The position numbers and the translations under genes are program-made. From Aplidium turbinatum (lineage: Eukaryota > Chordata > Ascidiacea > Aplousobranchia > Polyclinidae): 64,000 bases of DNA. A model generated the notes under the pieces. It was not told the origin of the DNA. It saw nothing but the letters and a program-made list of their open reading frames with translations, and did not search any database. Shown one piece after another: positions 35,383-47,300 of this stretch. The stretch is taken from NCBI GenBank assembly GCA_918807975.1, contig OU964919.1:15084001-15148000 (forward strand), given 5' to 3'. Position 1 is the first letter of the stretch; each line of letters starts with the position of its first letter.

Positions 35383-38300
35383 TCACCAGTACAGGTTTTT
35401 GTTGACTGCACTGATGACACTGCCAAACCATGAACTCGCATAGGAACCTAATCCTGATGATGAATCGGGTCTTGCAACGGCTTGGTCCTCCTTCGAAGGA
35501 GACTCGTTCGACTCTTCGTCGAGATATGGAGGTAGATCTTTGTCAAGGGACTCTGCAAGAAACAGACCGCGTATGAACGAAGGGATTTTCAATCATTTTG
35601 TGATGTTCTTACAAGGTTGAAAGGTTATCTTGCGATAATTACCAAGCTGGAAAATATTGTCTTTTCCTTTGATTCAACGTTTGCAGACAATGAATCAACA
35701 CAAAATAGTACTTATTTTCTGGCTGGGTATAGTCAGAATGTAAAAATGTTGCATTTCAAATCTGGATTTCCTGGTTCATTATGAGTAAATAGGCATCTTT
35801 CTCAGCACCATAACCTCAACAGTTCAAAATTCCCACTTGCTATAAGTCGGCTACTGTTAACAGTAAATTATTTGAACTATTGGCTTTTTCTGCATGCTGG
35901 CTAGTACACGTCTAGTTTAGAACCATGATCACTCAATCTGGTTATAATCTCGTGAACAAAAGTTTTTTTTTGTCGTTTAAGCTGACAAGGTGGATAACGT
36001 TACACCGACATTGCATACACCGAAAATGCATTCTTTCACTAACACTGTGAGGTTTCATATTTATATATCCACATAATAGTAGTATAGATCCCTCTATGTG
36101 GAAAATAAATGCGTTTGATACGAAATGCACTAAATTTAACAACTAAGAGTGTGACATACCGTCAGCTGTTTTGTTAAGGGTTAGCAACACTTCCCCGCCA
36201 TCTTCGCCTTTCACAACCTGAGTCGCCTCCATTATTCTTGTCTTCTTAACTGCAACTCCCAACGCCTGAAAGCGCATTGGATTGGGTAAGAAGTAAGACA
36301 ACACAAACCCAGACAGCAAAATCCGCTATTTAGCAGACGTTGAATCGATGTAAAAATGACGAATGTTGCTGTGTGGGGAGCTGCAAAGTAACAGAAATGT
36401 CCAAGGTAAAAGGGTCAGTATCAACCAATCGAAAAAAGAACATATGTGTGTTGGTATCAATAGTAACCGAATAATGCGTTCCTGCTGCAACAATTGCCAT
36501 CAAGTGCACTTTACTTGATTGGAATAAAACACGATCTCACAGCAAAGCACAAGGTATATACATGAAAAGACCCCGGCAAGTAGAAGACATGCTATTTTCA
36601 CATTGTTACGAGATCGCGAGATGTTGAAACGATATTAAAGCAGGAATTATGACAAGTGGGGTAGCCTACGTCTCAAGCATTGGCCCAGCATCTGTAATCA
36701 ATAGCTCAAAATGTAATGACTAGTGACTACGCATTATAAACAAAATTGGAAAACTAACGTTTTTCCTACTTTCGAAGACTGGAATGGCCCGTTTCGGAGA
36801 GTCCGATTCGGAGAGTTCCCTATTCGAAGACAGTCTTTTTCGTAGAGTTCCCTATTCGGAGATTTTTTGAAATCTTTTTTGAAAATTATCAGGTGCCGTA
36901 GCCTAATTATTATTGCAGTTTTTACATCATCTTTTTTGAAAATTATCAGGTGCCGTAGCCTAATTATTATTGCAGTTTTTACATCGTTTTAACGTCGCTA
37001 AACGTTGAAATCGTGCATAAAAAAATAGAAAATTAACGGGTATCGTAGCCTATGTATCATTGCCGTTTTTACATTGCTTCAACGTCGCTAAACGTTGAAA
37101 TCGTGCTGAGAAAATAGAAATAAAATGTTTGAACAATTAAATGAAAATTCGTCATGTCAGTTCAGTTGAGTTGTTTTTATTTTTGACGATCATATCAAAA
37201 ACAATACACGTCAACATAGCAAAGGTCGAGAAAAGGGTAGAAGCGACAAAACGCAAACGTGAAAACGTGCTTGTGACCGAAGTAAGTGATTGAGTTGAAA
37301 GAAATTTGGCACGGCCACAACACCTTCAGAAAAATTTAAGATATGAAGGAAAAATAAAAAAAGATGTTACAAAAAAAAATCATGTTTTATTGTTTATGTC
37401 TATAAGTTAGTACAGTTTTTGAATAGCTAAAATGATTACCGGTAGTTTAGATCAACAAATGTGTGGCCTACAGCTTGGATTGAAAGGAAATTATCGGGTA
37501 CCGTAGCCTAGTTATCCCGGCCAGCAGAAATTGCCGTTTCTACATCGTTTTAACGTCGCTAAACGTTGAAATCGTGTGGAAAAGAAAACTTTAGCTGACT
37601 AGGATACGCATACTAGGATATTCCACAATATCGTTTCTTTTATAGTTGAAATTATCGAAGCTTTAGATGAGTGGGGTTTAGACCTAACCACTGAGATCTT
37701 AAATCATATTTATGACACCGGAAAGACCCTGCAGGGGTCGGCAACCTTTTTGAGCCGCGGGCCAATTTGATAAAATAAAATATACTGGCGGGCCGTAACT
37801 GCAGGGACAGCTTTTCTGAAACGCGAATATCTTACCCTTAAATTGCACGGGGTTTTACACTCCTATTCATGCTTATATAATTGGTTCATTGATATGATAA
37901 AAGGAATTTATTACTTTGAAACCGATTATTAAAAGAACAAATGTGTGTAACAATTTAATGTGAATGTTAATGTTGTTTGCATTTTTTTACCAAATTGCCA
38001 AAGTCAGTTTTGATATTGGAACAAGAAATTTGTAAAAATCATTAACATGTTCATCAGATAAACGTGATCGAAGTTTATTTTTTGCAAAGTTCATCTTGGA
38101 AAATAATTGTTCACAAAGATAAGTGTTCCCATGGCCACCTAAAGATACGGCCTGATTTGTCACATTTTGCAGAAATTTCCAGGTTTTTCTAACTTTGGGC
38201 GAACGTTTAAATAAATTTTTCTAAAAATTAGATTGTTACGCTTTCTTTATTCTTTTCCCCAAATGACACAATAGGTTTTAACATCCTCGCATGTTAAAAA

Positions 38301-41300
38301 ACAAAGAAAATTTGATTTCGAAGATTTTAGTCAGACTGTTAATGTTCAATAACAGTCTGATTTTGCGTTTTTCAACTTACTTTTTCTCATTTGCTACTGC
38401 TTCCCCAAGGCAACAAAAAAGTTTTATGTCATTAGGAAACCGCAAAAAGTAAAAACATCTCAAAAATGTCAGTCAAGCACTAACAGTAGCTGCAATCAAA
38501 ATCTGCAAAATGTGACAAATCAGGCCGCATCTCCAGGTGGCCATGGTGTTCCCAAACATGGATGCAATTTTTTTGCATTATCTCGTAATTTCGGAAATAG
38601 GGTTGCAGATACATGTTCTGTGTGAAACACTTCCGGAGAAGTAACGTGAAACTTCGATGCTCGATAAAAATGTATTTGCCATAATGCTCGATAAAAAAGT
38701 ATTTCTCAGTCCACTCTTGCTGAAAACTTTGTTTCTACAAATCCACTTTTCTGCGTTTTGCCATCGTTACTCCTACCAACTGTTGGAATCTAAATTTTGA
38801 AATATATCAACCAGTTGCAATTACAGTCGTGTGATTCCTTTTTTCTTTTTCTTGATTTCCAGCATTGTGATGTCATCTGGCTTGTTCAAGATTGCATCAT
38901 CTTATTGAATCAGTCTAGTTAAACTTTTGCACAAAAATGAAACGTGTGCAAGGAAGCATATAATTTGTAGCACGAGGTAGTATCCGTGGTTTTGTTGCAC
39001 TATGATTTTAGCATGCGAAAAACAACTTATTTATCGTCGCGGGCCGAATCGCGTGCTTTTGCTTGGAACTGCTCGCGGGCCGGAACGAGGTGCCTGGCGG
39101 GTCGGACCTGGCCCGCGGGCCGTAGGTTGCCGACCCCTGCAGTGATATGGTACGTTCCATATTCATAACTTTACCAAAGAAAACCGGAGCAACAGAACGT
39201 TCACTCCACAGAGCAATTAGCCTTGTGAATCACCTAACAAACATCTTACTCCGAACCATAATGATGAGAATGAGACCAAAACTACAATCGGAAATTTCAA
39301 CAGCACAGTTTTCATTTGTTCCAGACAAAGGGACCACAAAAAGGAATTTTTACATTAAAAGTGATAACAGAGAGATGTATGTCCGATTATTCTGTTTATT
39401 TAGAGAATTTTGTATTTTATTCCACAATATCGTTTCTTTTGCATTCTTGCATTTTATCCAGTGTTTACCTTTGAGTGCCTTCCCAGACGGCAAAATTCGT
39501 CATTTTTACATTGATGCAACGTCTGCGGACGTTCGAATCAATGTAAAAATGACGATTTTTGTTGTCTGGGTTCGTTCAAAATATGTGTTTTACATCAAAA
39601 CAACAGTTTTCATGATTAACAATAGGGGTTAATGAGATAAAGTCTCAGCGAAAACGTGTCAACTAAAAAAAGACTGTTGCCAAACAGTGTTTGCCATAAA
39701 AGATGAAGTTAAAACCTAAGTGGCAGATTAGAATAAACCTATAATTTTTAAATAATTAATTTTTAAAATTAATAATAATTACTAATAATTTAAAAAAAAA
39801 AATTCAAAAAATCTCCGAATAGGGAACTCTCCGAAAAAGGCTGTTTCCGAATAGAGAACTCTCCGAATCGGACTCTCCGAATAGTAGCAGACCCTTCGAA
39901 GACAATGAAAACAGATTATACAAAAATGCAAAAAAAGAACTGCATTAAAAACGCGGCCACTTTTGAAACGCTGTATGAGCAACAGCGTGGAAACATAAAC
40001 GTTATTCGCAATTTCCCAAATAACATAATTCGTCCTTTTTAGATTGATTTTATGTCTCCAGACGTTAAATTAACGTTTAGTGGACGAATTTTGCTAGCTA
40101 GGATGGTGCTCAAACACGTAATTGTAAGCAGTGACAGTTAAATTTAACAAATCACCTTTAAATTAAAAATAAGTAAAAAAATTTAGCGACAACAATTAAG
40201 CGACAGTTCTTGACACCCAATCGAACATAAGCAAAGAAAAAACATCACTCGTTTTTGTAGACGTGATATGCACGATTGTTTTATGTATAGTTATTGTTAA
40301 TTAAAAAAAAGCATATGAAACTATTTGCAAATAAAAATAGAAAATTGTAAAACTAATGGAGGAAGATCTCTGCAGGCATTTATGTAGCATGCTGTTTTAA
40401 AACTAAATGTTGCAAAATATATTAATGCGCTATGGGGTAGAATTTAACATAAAAAACAAAGAGAGAAAAACTAAAACTGTTTGACTTTCATTGAGTAAGA
40501 CATCCCAATATACAACGAAAGCTACAATTAAAAAACATCAAGTTCAACCTTGCTGACTCATACACTAGGTGTGAAAAATTTACGTCTTTTCCTTTTTCAC
40601 ACCACTTACGTCCTTTTCACACCGCATGTGATATATTTTGCGCCCAGTTGTGCAACATTGCTATCTCTGATTACTGGCAGTCTATTGTTGCAGCATTAAT
40701 TGCAGGGTTGCCACTTTAAAAAGTTACATTTTATTATAAATTTATGACAAAATAGAGTGAAAATTTCTGCCCATTTTTTATGATTTTATGCCAAATTTTA
40801 TGCTAACCGCCGACCTTCAAGCAAAATAAAATTACATAAATGCTCTTGGGAAGGGTATTAAATGATTAGCACAGGTAGGCCTACTGATATAGCTCATTGT
40901 AGCTTATGTGTAATTGAATGCAGCCTTCTTGTATTAAGTTGATGCAAATAAGGCAAAACATGCAATAAAGTTACAGAAGTACTGGGCACTGGCAACTTAC
41001 GATAATAAACAATGGATATATACAAGTTTTGATTGCGCCAAACTGCCTACATTCCCTACAGTGCACAAAAACTGCACTGTAGGCAGCAGCACTACAATGC
41101 ACGAAATAGCAGGAACTAATTGATATTGTGCAGTTGTATGAGTTAGGGAAAGAAGGGGTTCTGGAAAGTTTAAAATGCTGGTGCTCCTGTGCTGATCGGA
41201 TGAACACGATTAGTCTTGAATACATACTGATAAAAGTATCCTTTCACAATCAAGTTAGTTAAATAGTTATCAAATCAACTGCCGAACAAATGAGACCAAG

Positions 41301-44300
41301 CCTCCACAAGCCGACATATTATATCCATAACCAATTGGTTAAACCATGCAGTTAGCTGCAGTCATCACTTTTGTTGTCGTTGAACATAAACAAATATGCA
41401 AAGAATGATGCTGTTTTAATGTGTTTACAACAAATAGGCAATTTAAACAATCAAACAAAAGTTCAAAAAATATTTAGCATCATATATTATAATTATTGAA
41501 ATACCATAATTTTTCAAAAATTTATGACTTTTTATGATGAAGTATGATTTTATGAGTATTTTATGCTGCACGGTGTGTTTGGCAGGATTTTATGATTTTT
41601 TGTGATTTTATGCTGTGTGGTAACCCTGTAATTGTTTTATATGGTAGGCCCAACATATATACCAAGAAAAAGTTTCATTCTTAATACAGTATCGATGTTA
41701 AAATAAATACAATGGCTTGACTTTGTTCAGTTTCAGAAGTATTGCCTGCAGTCAAATAGGCCTAGCTGATTTCTTTATATATAATTGTAACTTTGGTTGT
41801 ATATTTCGATTTAAAACAGTGGTGAAGTCTAAGGTGTTAGTTGGCTTTGTATGTTTGTGACCGAATAGTTAGTTGGCTTTGTATGTTTGTGACCGAATTT
41901 TCTACCAGATTTCTCACTTTGACTTAATCCCATAAACAACTGCTGTTGAAATAAAAGGTTACAGATTGAAAAACTGTGAACAGATAAAAGCAGTACCTCA
42001 GCTGCTACATCCGCTTTCGCACGAACCGTGCACCTTTGTAAATGCATGTTGAAGGTGAGAGATATAACTCCTTTAATGCGAACTAATTCATCAACGCATT
42101 GCTGTCTTCTCTCCTGCGCATTACAAAAGAAATGTCAATAAAATTCTTTCCTGCCAAACTCAATTTTTTGTGGAACCAACACAATTCAGATTGATGAGAA
42201 ATTTAAATGAAGAAGGTTTTTGTTATCATTGGGTGGCAGTGAAAATTGGTGACGTTTATCTTCGGATTGAGAAAGTTTCAGCAAAACAATACCATATGTA
42301 CTTGCGTAGCATGGGATAATATGATTCAAGCACAACCTGTCATCAGAAGTTGAAATTGCCTTTTGCCATTATATTGACTGGCTGCTTGAAGAGGTGTTGC
42401 TTGCAAAGTTGGTTCAGAAATTTCCACCAAAGAGAGAACATGTTTTTACGTAAGTTGCACGCTTTATTGTATATTTTGATACTTGTTTCAAGGTTAAAAT
42501 AGACCCTGCTCATTTTGCATTTAAAAACATAACTTAAGCCTACGGAGCTTCAGAGACAGAAAACACATCCAGCACTAGTGTACTGCAATAAACTTGGAAA
42601 ATACCAATGCAACTTAACCACGTGCATCAAACAATGGAATGGTTACATGATTTAATCATAAAGCATCGTGTCAAATTACTAACCTGATTAGTAAGACCAT
42701 CTATTTGTAGTGTAATCACTTTTGCTTTTTTGTTTCCACCAAGAAACTTTAAAGATTTCTGACCAGTTCTGGTTCCTCCTGCCCTGGTCAATACACATTC
42801 ACCTGCAATAAAATTAACAAAATATTATGGGCGGCTTTGGGCGCACATTAACATGGGCACAAAGGAATAACATTGAAATTGCGTAAAAATACACATAGTT
42901 CCTCAAGTAGGTTTTTACAACTGTAATGAAAAGTTGAAAACTATAGGTTCCAAGACAGCAGTAGCTAGACAACAATAAAAAGCAACATTGCATGGTCTTA
43001 GTGGCCAACTAACACAACCGAGCTGAGTAACTCGTTCTATATTTCATAGCGTTTTAGGGAACTAACGTTTTTTCTCCCTTAGTTGGTTACCTCATATATA
43101 TAAAAAGCAATTGTGTCACCAAAAGTTAAATTGAATATTATATTGAATATTCAAGCTAACCTGAACTTGGTGATGATATATTGGTGCGAGTTTCTTTCTT
43201 GTTCAATAGCTGTTGTATTTTTATGGCAAGCGCTTTACATTCAATAGAATAACCCTCTCTGAAAACAAAACAGTTCTTTACAAACAAAAATAAATTGCTT
43301 TCATCATCAATTTAAAAACACTTTTAAGATTTCATGATTTTCAGTTATTTTCAATCTTTTATTTTCTCACATCAGTTTAAAGAACTACGGTACGGTACAC
43401 CAAATCATTACGAGATGAATGATGATAATAACAGAAATGTATAGTGTGGTTTGAAAGCTAGTTTAATAGCTTGTATCTACAGTTTTTTTTTTCTATTTGT
43501 GTAGGTTCGGAGAAATAGAACAGAAATCAACTTATATTTTGAAATAATTTTTACAATTAATGATAATGAACGCTGATTAAACATCACAAACTGTTACCGC
43601 TGCTCAATTTTCTTCATCAAATCTATCAAGCCAAGAGTACTACGCATGGAACGGCGTGTTAGATGCCCTTCACTTGCTTCCTCAGCAAGATAAAATAAAG
43701 CATTTATGGCTTCTGTTACCTGAAAAACACATCATTAACAGGCCTCGAAATATCCGGCGGACATGACCTACGGATTCCGGAATGACCTCGAATGTCTGCC
43801 GAAGCCGACTCATTGGTCGGTCATAAATGACCGCCGCAAAATTCTTGACAAAAATATATTTTAAATTTGAATTGTTACAATTGTTTGTTTAACGCGAACA
43901 AATACGGAGCTGAAACAATAATAGTACAGGCAATTGCATTAAAGATCACATTAGAGTGGCATAGTTAACGAGCTGATGGCAAAAGTAGCCATTTTCATAT
44001 CATTTCAACGCCTTGCAATGTTGCCTTGAAATAAAGTTGTCTGAACTTTTCGGCAGGATATGCATTCAAATTTTAACAATGAGGATTATTGCGTTACATT
44101 GATCGTTTGTTAAAAAGAAACGTCACAGAGAAGCAAGTCTCAGCTGGGTTCCGCACGTGCTTTGGCGAATGTGGCGACCTTATTCATGCTATCTGATACT
44201 GATAGAAATAGAGCTGGAGATTTACGACCCGCGCAGGCGGGTCTGCTACTATTCGGTGAGTCTGATTCGGTGAGTTCCTAACCTCTAACCCTAACTCCTA

Positions 44301-47300
44301 ACCCCTAACCCTAAAACGGCAATGATAATTAGGCTGCGGTACCCGATAATTTAAAAAAAAAAATTGAAAAAATCCCCCGTTAAGGGATTGGACTCACCGA
44401 ATCGGACTCACCGAATCGGACTCACCGAATCGGACTCACCGAAACGGGCCATTCCGGCGCAGGCAGTAATCGCTTGGCACAACGATTCTATAACGCGAAA
44501 ACCACGGAATAAGTGATCGTAGTTGCTTTTGTAAAAAGGAAATTTGGATTGTTGTTTTCGATTGTGTTTATTGCGTCATTACACGACTGTGATTAACGCA
44601 CTGATTTATTTGCAAGCAATCTGCTCCAGTATACTTCTGGGTAGGTTAATTAAGCCATCATTGCCCATCAACCATTGCAGAGTTATTCTGTTGTAGAAAA
44701 TCTTCTTCTACAAACACGACTACACAATACAATAGTGTGATTTTGTGCAAAATCTACATGCAAAAAATATGTCCGGTTGAGATATTAAATGTCCGCTGAA
44801 AGGGCCAGTCCGGTAGGACATGCTTGACCGCCGGAAAAAAAGTACAAATTTCGAGGCCTGCATTCAATTCATCAAAAAGCTATTATTACTTGCCAATGAA
44901 ACAACAGGAGTTAAAAATTATGTAAAAAAAACAATACCCCAAGTTGTAACATTAGTTTGTTGCTTAACACAACAATGAAACAGGTGCTCTCGTCTTCTAC
45001 ATGTGAATTTATGGATGCAACCTAGTTCGTACCCTGAACAGTTCATACCCTGAAAAGATCGAGAGAAAATATTAAAAAAAGCCGAAGTTGCTGATTGCAG
45101 TTTTCGCAAACAGACAAAAACTCTTAGGATCATTACCGGAAGTTTTAAAATGTTTGCGGAAACTCCGATCAACCCTAACCCTTTTAAAATGTTTGCAGAA
45201 ACTGCGACCAGCGACTTCGGCAAACTCTTAAGATCATTACTGGAGATTTTAAAATGTTTGCGAAAACTACGAAAAAACGGTTCTATTATTTTCTCTCGAT
45301 CTTTTCAGTTTGTTTGTTTGTTTGCAGAAACTCAGATCAGCGACTTAAGCCTGGTCTACACTACAAAATATTTTGAGCTGAGCGTGGCGCATTCTTTGTT
45401 TATTTAACACAAAGCTTCTCTCGGCAACAGCGCCGTCGTCGGCCTGAAAACGTCTGGTCATCGCGAGCTTTTTTTACGCTCTGGAGAGATTCGCTTGACC
45501 AAGGTTCTGGCTCAGAATTTAGTTTGAGCTCAGGTCTTGGCATTTTGTGGAACTTTGGTGGAAAGGCAGTTTCAGTTTTCTGTAAAAATGGTACTCTGTT
45601 TCAGTTAATAGGTTAGTTGGTGTGTATAGATAAAAATTAAAAGGTTAGCTTTAAAAAAGTCTTACATAGATCTACTTAGCTGTTAGTTTGGTTAAGGTGG
45701 CACTTCACTAGGCTTTTGGTATGATTAAAGTTGGCCTTCCAGCTAGTATGGTGGTCCTACCTTTTAGACGGATTCAAATTATCTTTAGCTGTTGGTCAGG
45801 TTTAGGTAGCACTTCACCAGGCTTTTGGTCAAACTTGGGTTGGCCTACCTGCTAGCCTTGCATTGATTGCAGTGTTCAACTGTACAAGTTAAAGGATAGC
45901 TCTAGGTCTACAATACTATTCTAGATTATTTTCAGTTGATCTATTACACTGTGTCAGTACAGCGATGGATGCGTTTGATTGATAAGTATAAATCAATTGA
46001 AGGCGAATTTCCAGCCAAATGACTTAACCAAGCAGAAAGTGACGTTGTTAAGCGCTTGAATGCACACGGTCGCAAGATCAAATTTGCAAGTGTAGACAGT
46101 TTTTAGTCAGTCGAGGCTTGACAAGGCAAGCGTTTGGGCTTTTCGGGCTTGTAGTGTAGACCAGGCTTTAGGCTTTTTTAGTTTTTTTTTCTTGATCGTT
46201 TCCTAACCCTAACCCCTTTCAAAATGTTTGCAGAAACTGCGATCAGCAACTTCGGTAAACTCTTAGGATCATTACCAGAAATTTTAAAATGTTTGCAGAA
46301 ACTGCGGAAAAACGGAAACTGCGATCAGCGACTTCGGCTTTGTTCTATTGTTTTCTCTCAATCTTTTCAGTTTGTTTGTTTGCGGAAACTCTGATCAGAG
46401 TCATTCCATTATAATATAATTCAACAAATTTTGAAGAAATTTTACACCACCATCTCTTAGATTTTTTTAATTTTTCATATTTGGTACATATTTTAGAATA
46501 ATATTCATAACTGTTGGAATTTTTTTGATACCTTGTGTCGTTTTCAAGTTATCACAATTTAAAATTTGACATGTTTGCCACTAGTGGCGCCATTGTGCGT
46601 GGGAATATTTTGGGAAAATGCTCTAAAGTCACCATTTCTTGTTCAATTATGATGAACGAAGTGTCTATTTTCATGTTCTCATGGGTGAGAAATTCAATTA
46701 TGCTATTAAAATATCAAAAAAACAATTGCTTGATATGAAAATCCTCATGTTATTTTTTAAAAGTTCCTCAAACTTTAAGGCCCCCCCACTCCCCCATGAT
46801 TGCATAAATTTTTTTCTGATTGGCTCCATTTTGTAAAGTGATTGTTTATTTACCAAGAAATGAAAAATCTTTCACTGAACTTTTCTCTAAGTGCTTTTAT
46901 CACATTAACTGTTAACATACCATGACATTAGCACATCTTGAAAGTGGGTACAGACAAGATGTGCTAATGTCAAGAGAGCCGCAACAAGATTGGCTAAGTG
47001 TTTTGTTTGTGGGAAATGCAGTAAAGGAAGGAATGAAGTGGAAGGCCATGATGATGAGTTCTGCCATGGCATCGAAACAGTGACAGACTTCTGTTATCTG
47101 GGTGATCGGATAAATGGAAGTGGTGGATGTGAAGCAGCGGTGACAACAAGGGCAAGATTGGGCTGGGCAAAGTTCAGGGAATGTGGGGAAATGTTGCATG
47201 GCAGAAAATTTTCACTAAGGATGAAAGGAAAAGTATATCGGAGCTGTGTGCGGCCTGCAATGCTATATGGTAGCGAGACATGGATATTGAGAGAGAGTGA

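Larger units (their letters stand above)
36780..39894. mobile_element. 3.1-kb TIR element with two distinct end types, hosting a LINE and a hAT
   Basis: The left end reads GGAATGGCCCGTTTCGGAGA and the right end, reverse-complemented, GGGTCTGCTACTATTCGGAG. After these different tips both ends share GAGTCCGATTCGGAGAGTTCC. Flanks are TTCGAAGAC at 36771-36779 and 39895-39903, a 9-bp duplication. Near the left end a 57-bp unit (GAAAATTATCAGGTGCCG) is tandemly repeated at 36881 and 36938. The interior is occupied by LINE sequence (37642-39420), a hAT element within that, and a palindromic MITE at 39482-39570. A short relative lies at 44239-44456. No transposase of its own is visible and I cannot assign a superfamily. 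Confidence 0.72.

Noticed and set aside
44275-44320. True interstitial telomere from chromosome fusion
   Set aside because: The TAACCC-like words are degenerate, short and inside a MITE with its own target duplication, and recur in another transposon at 45170, 46205 and 48945, so they are transposon sequence.
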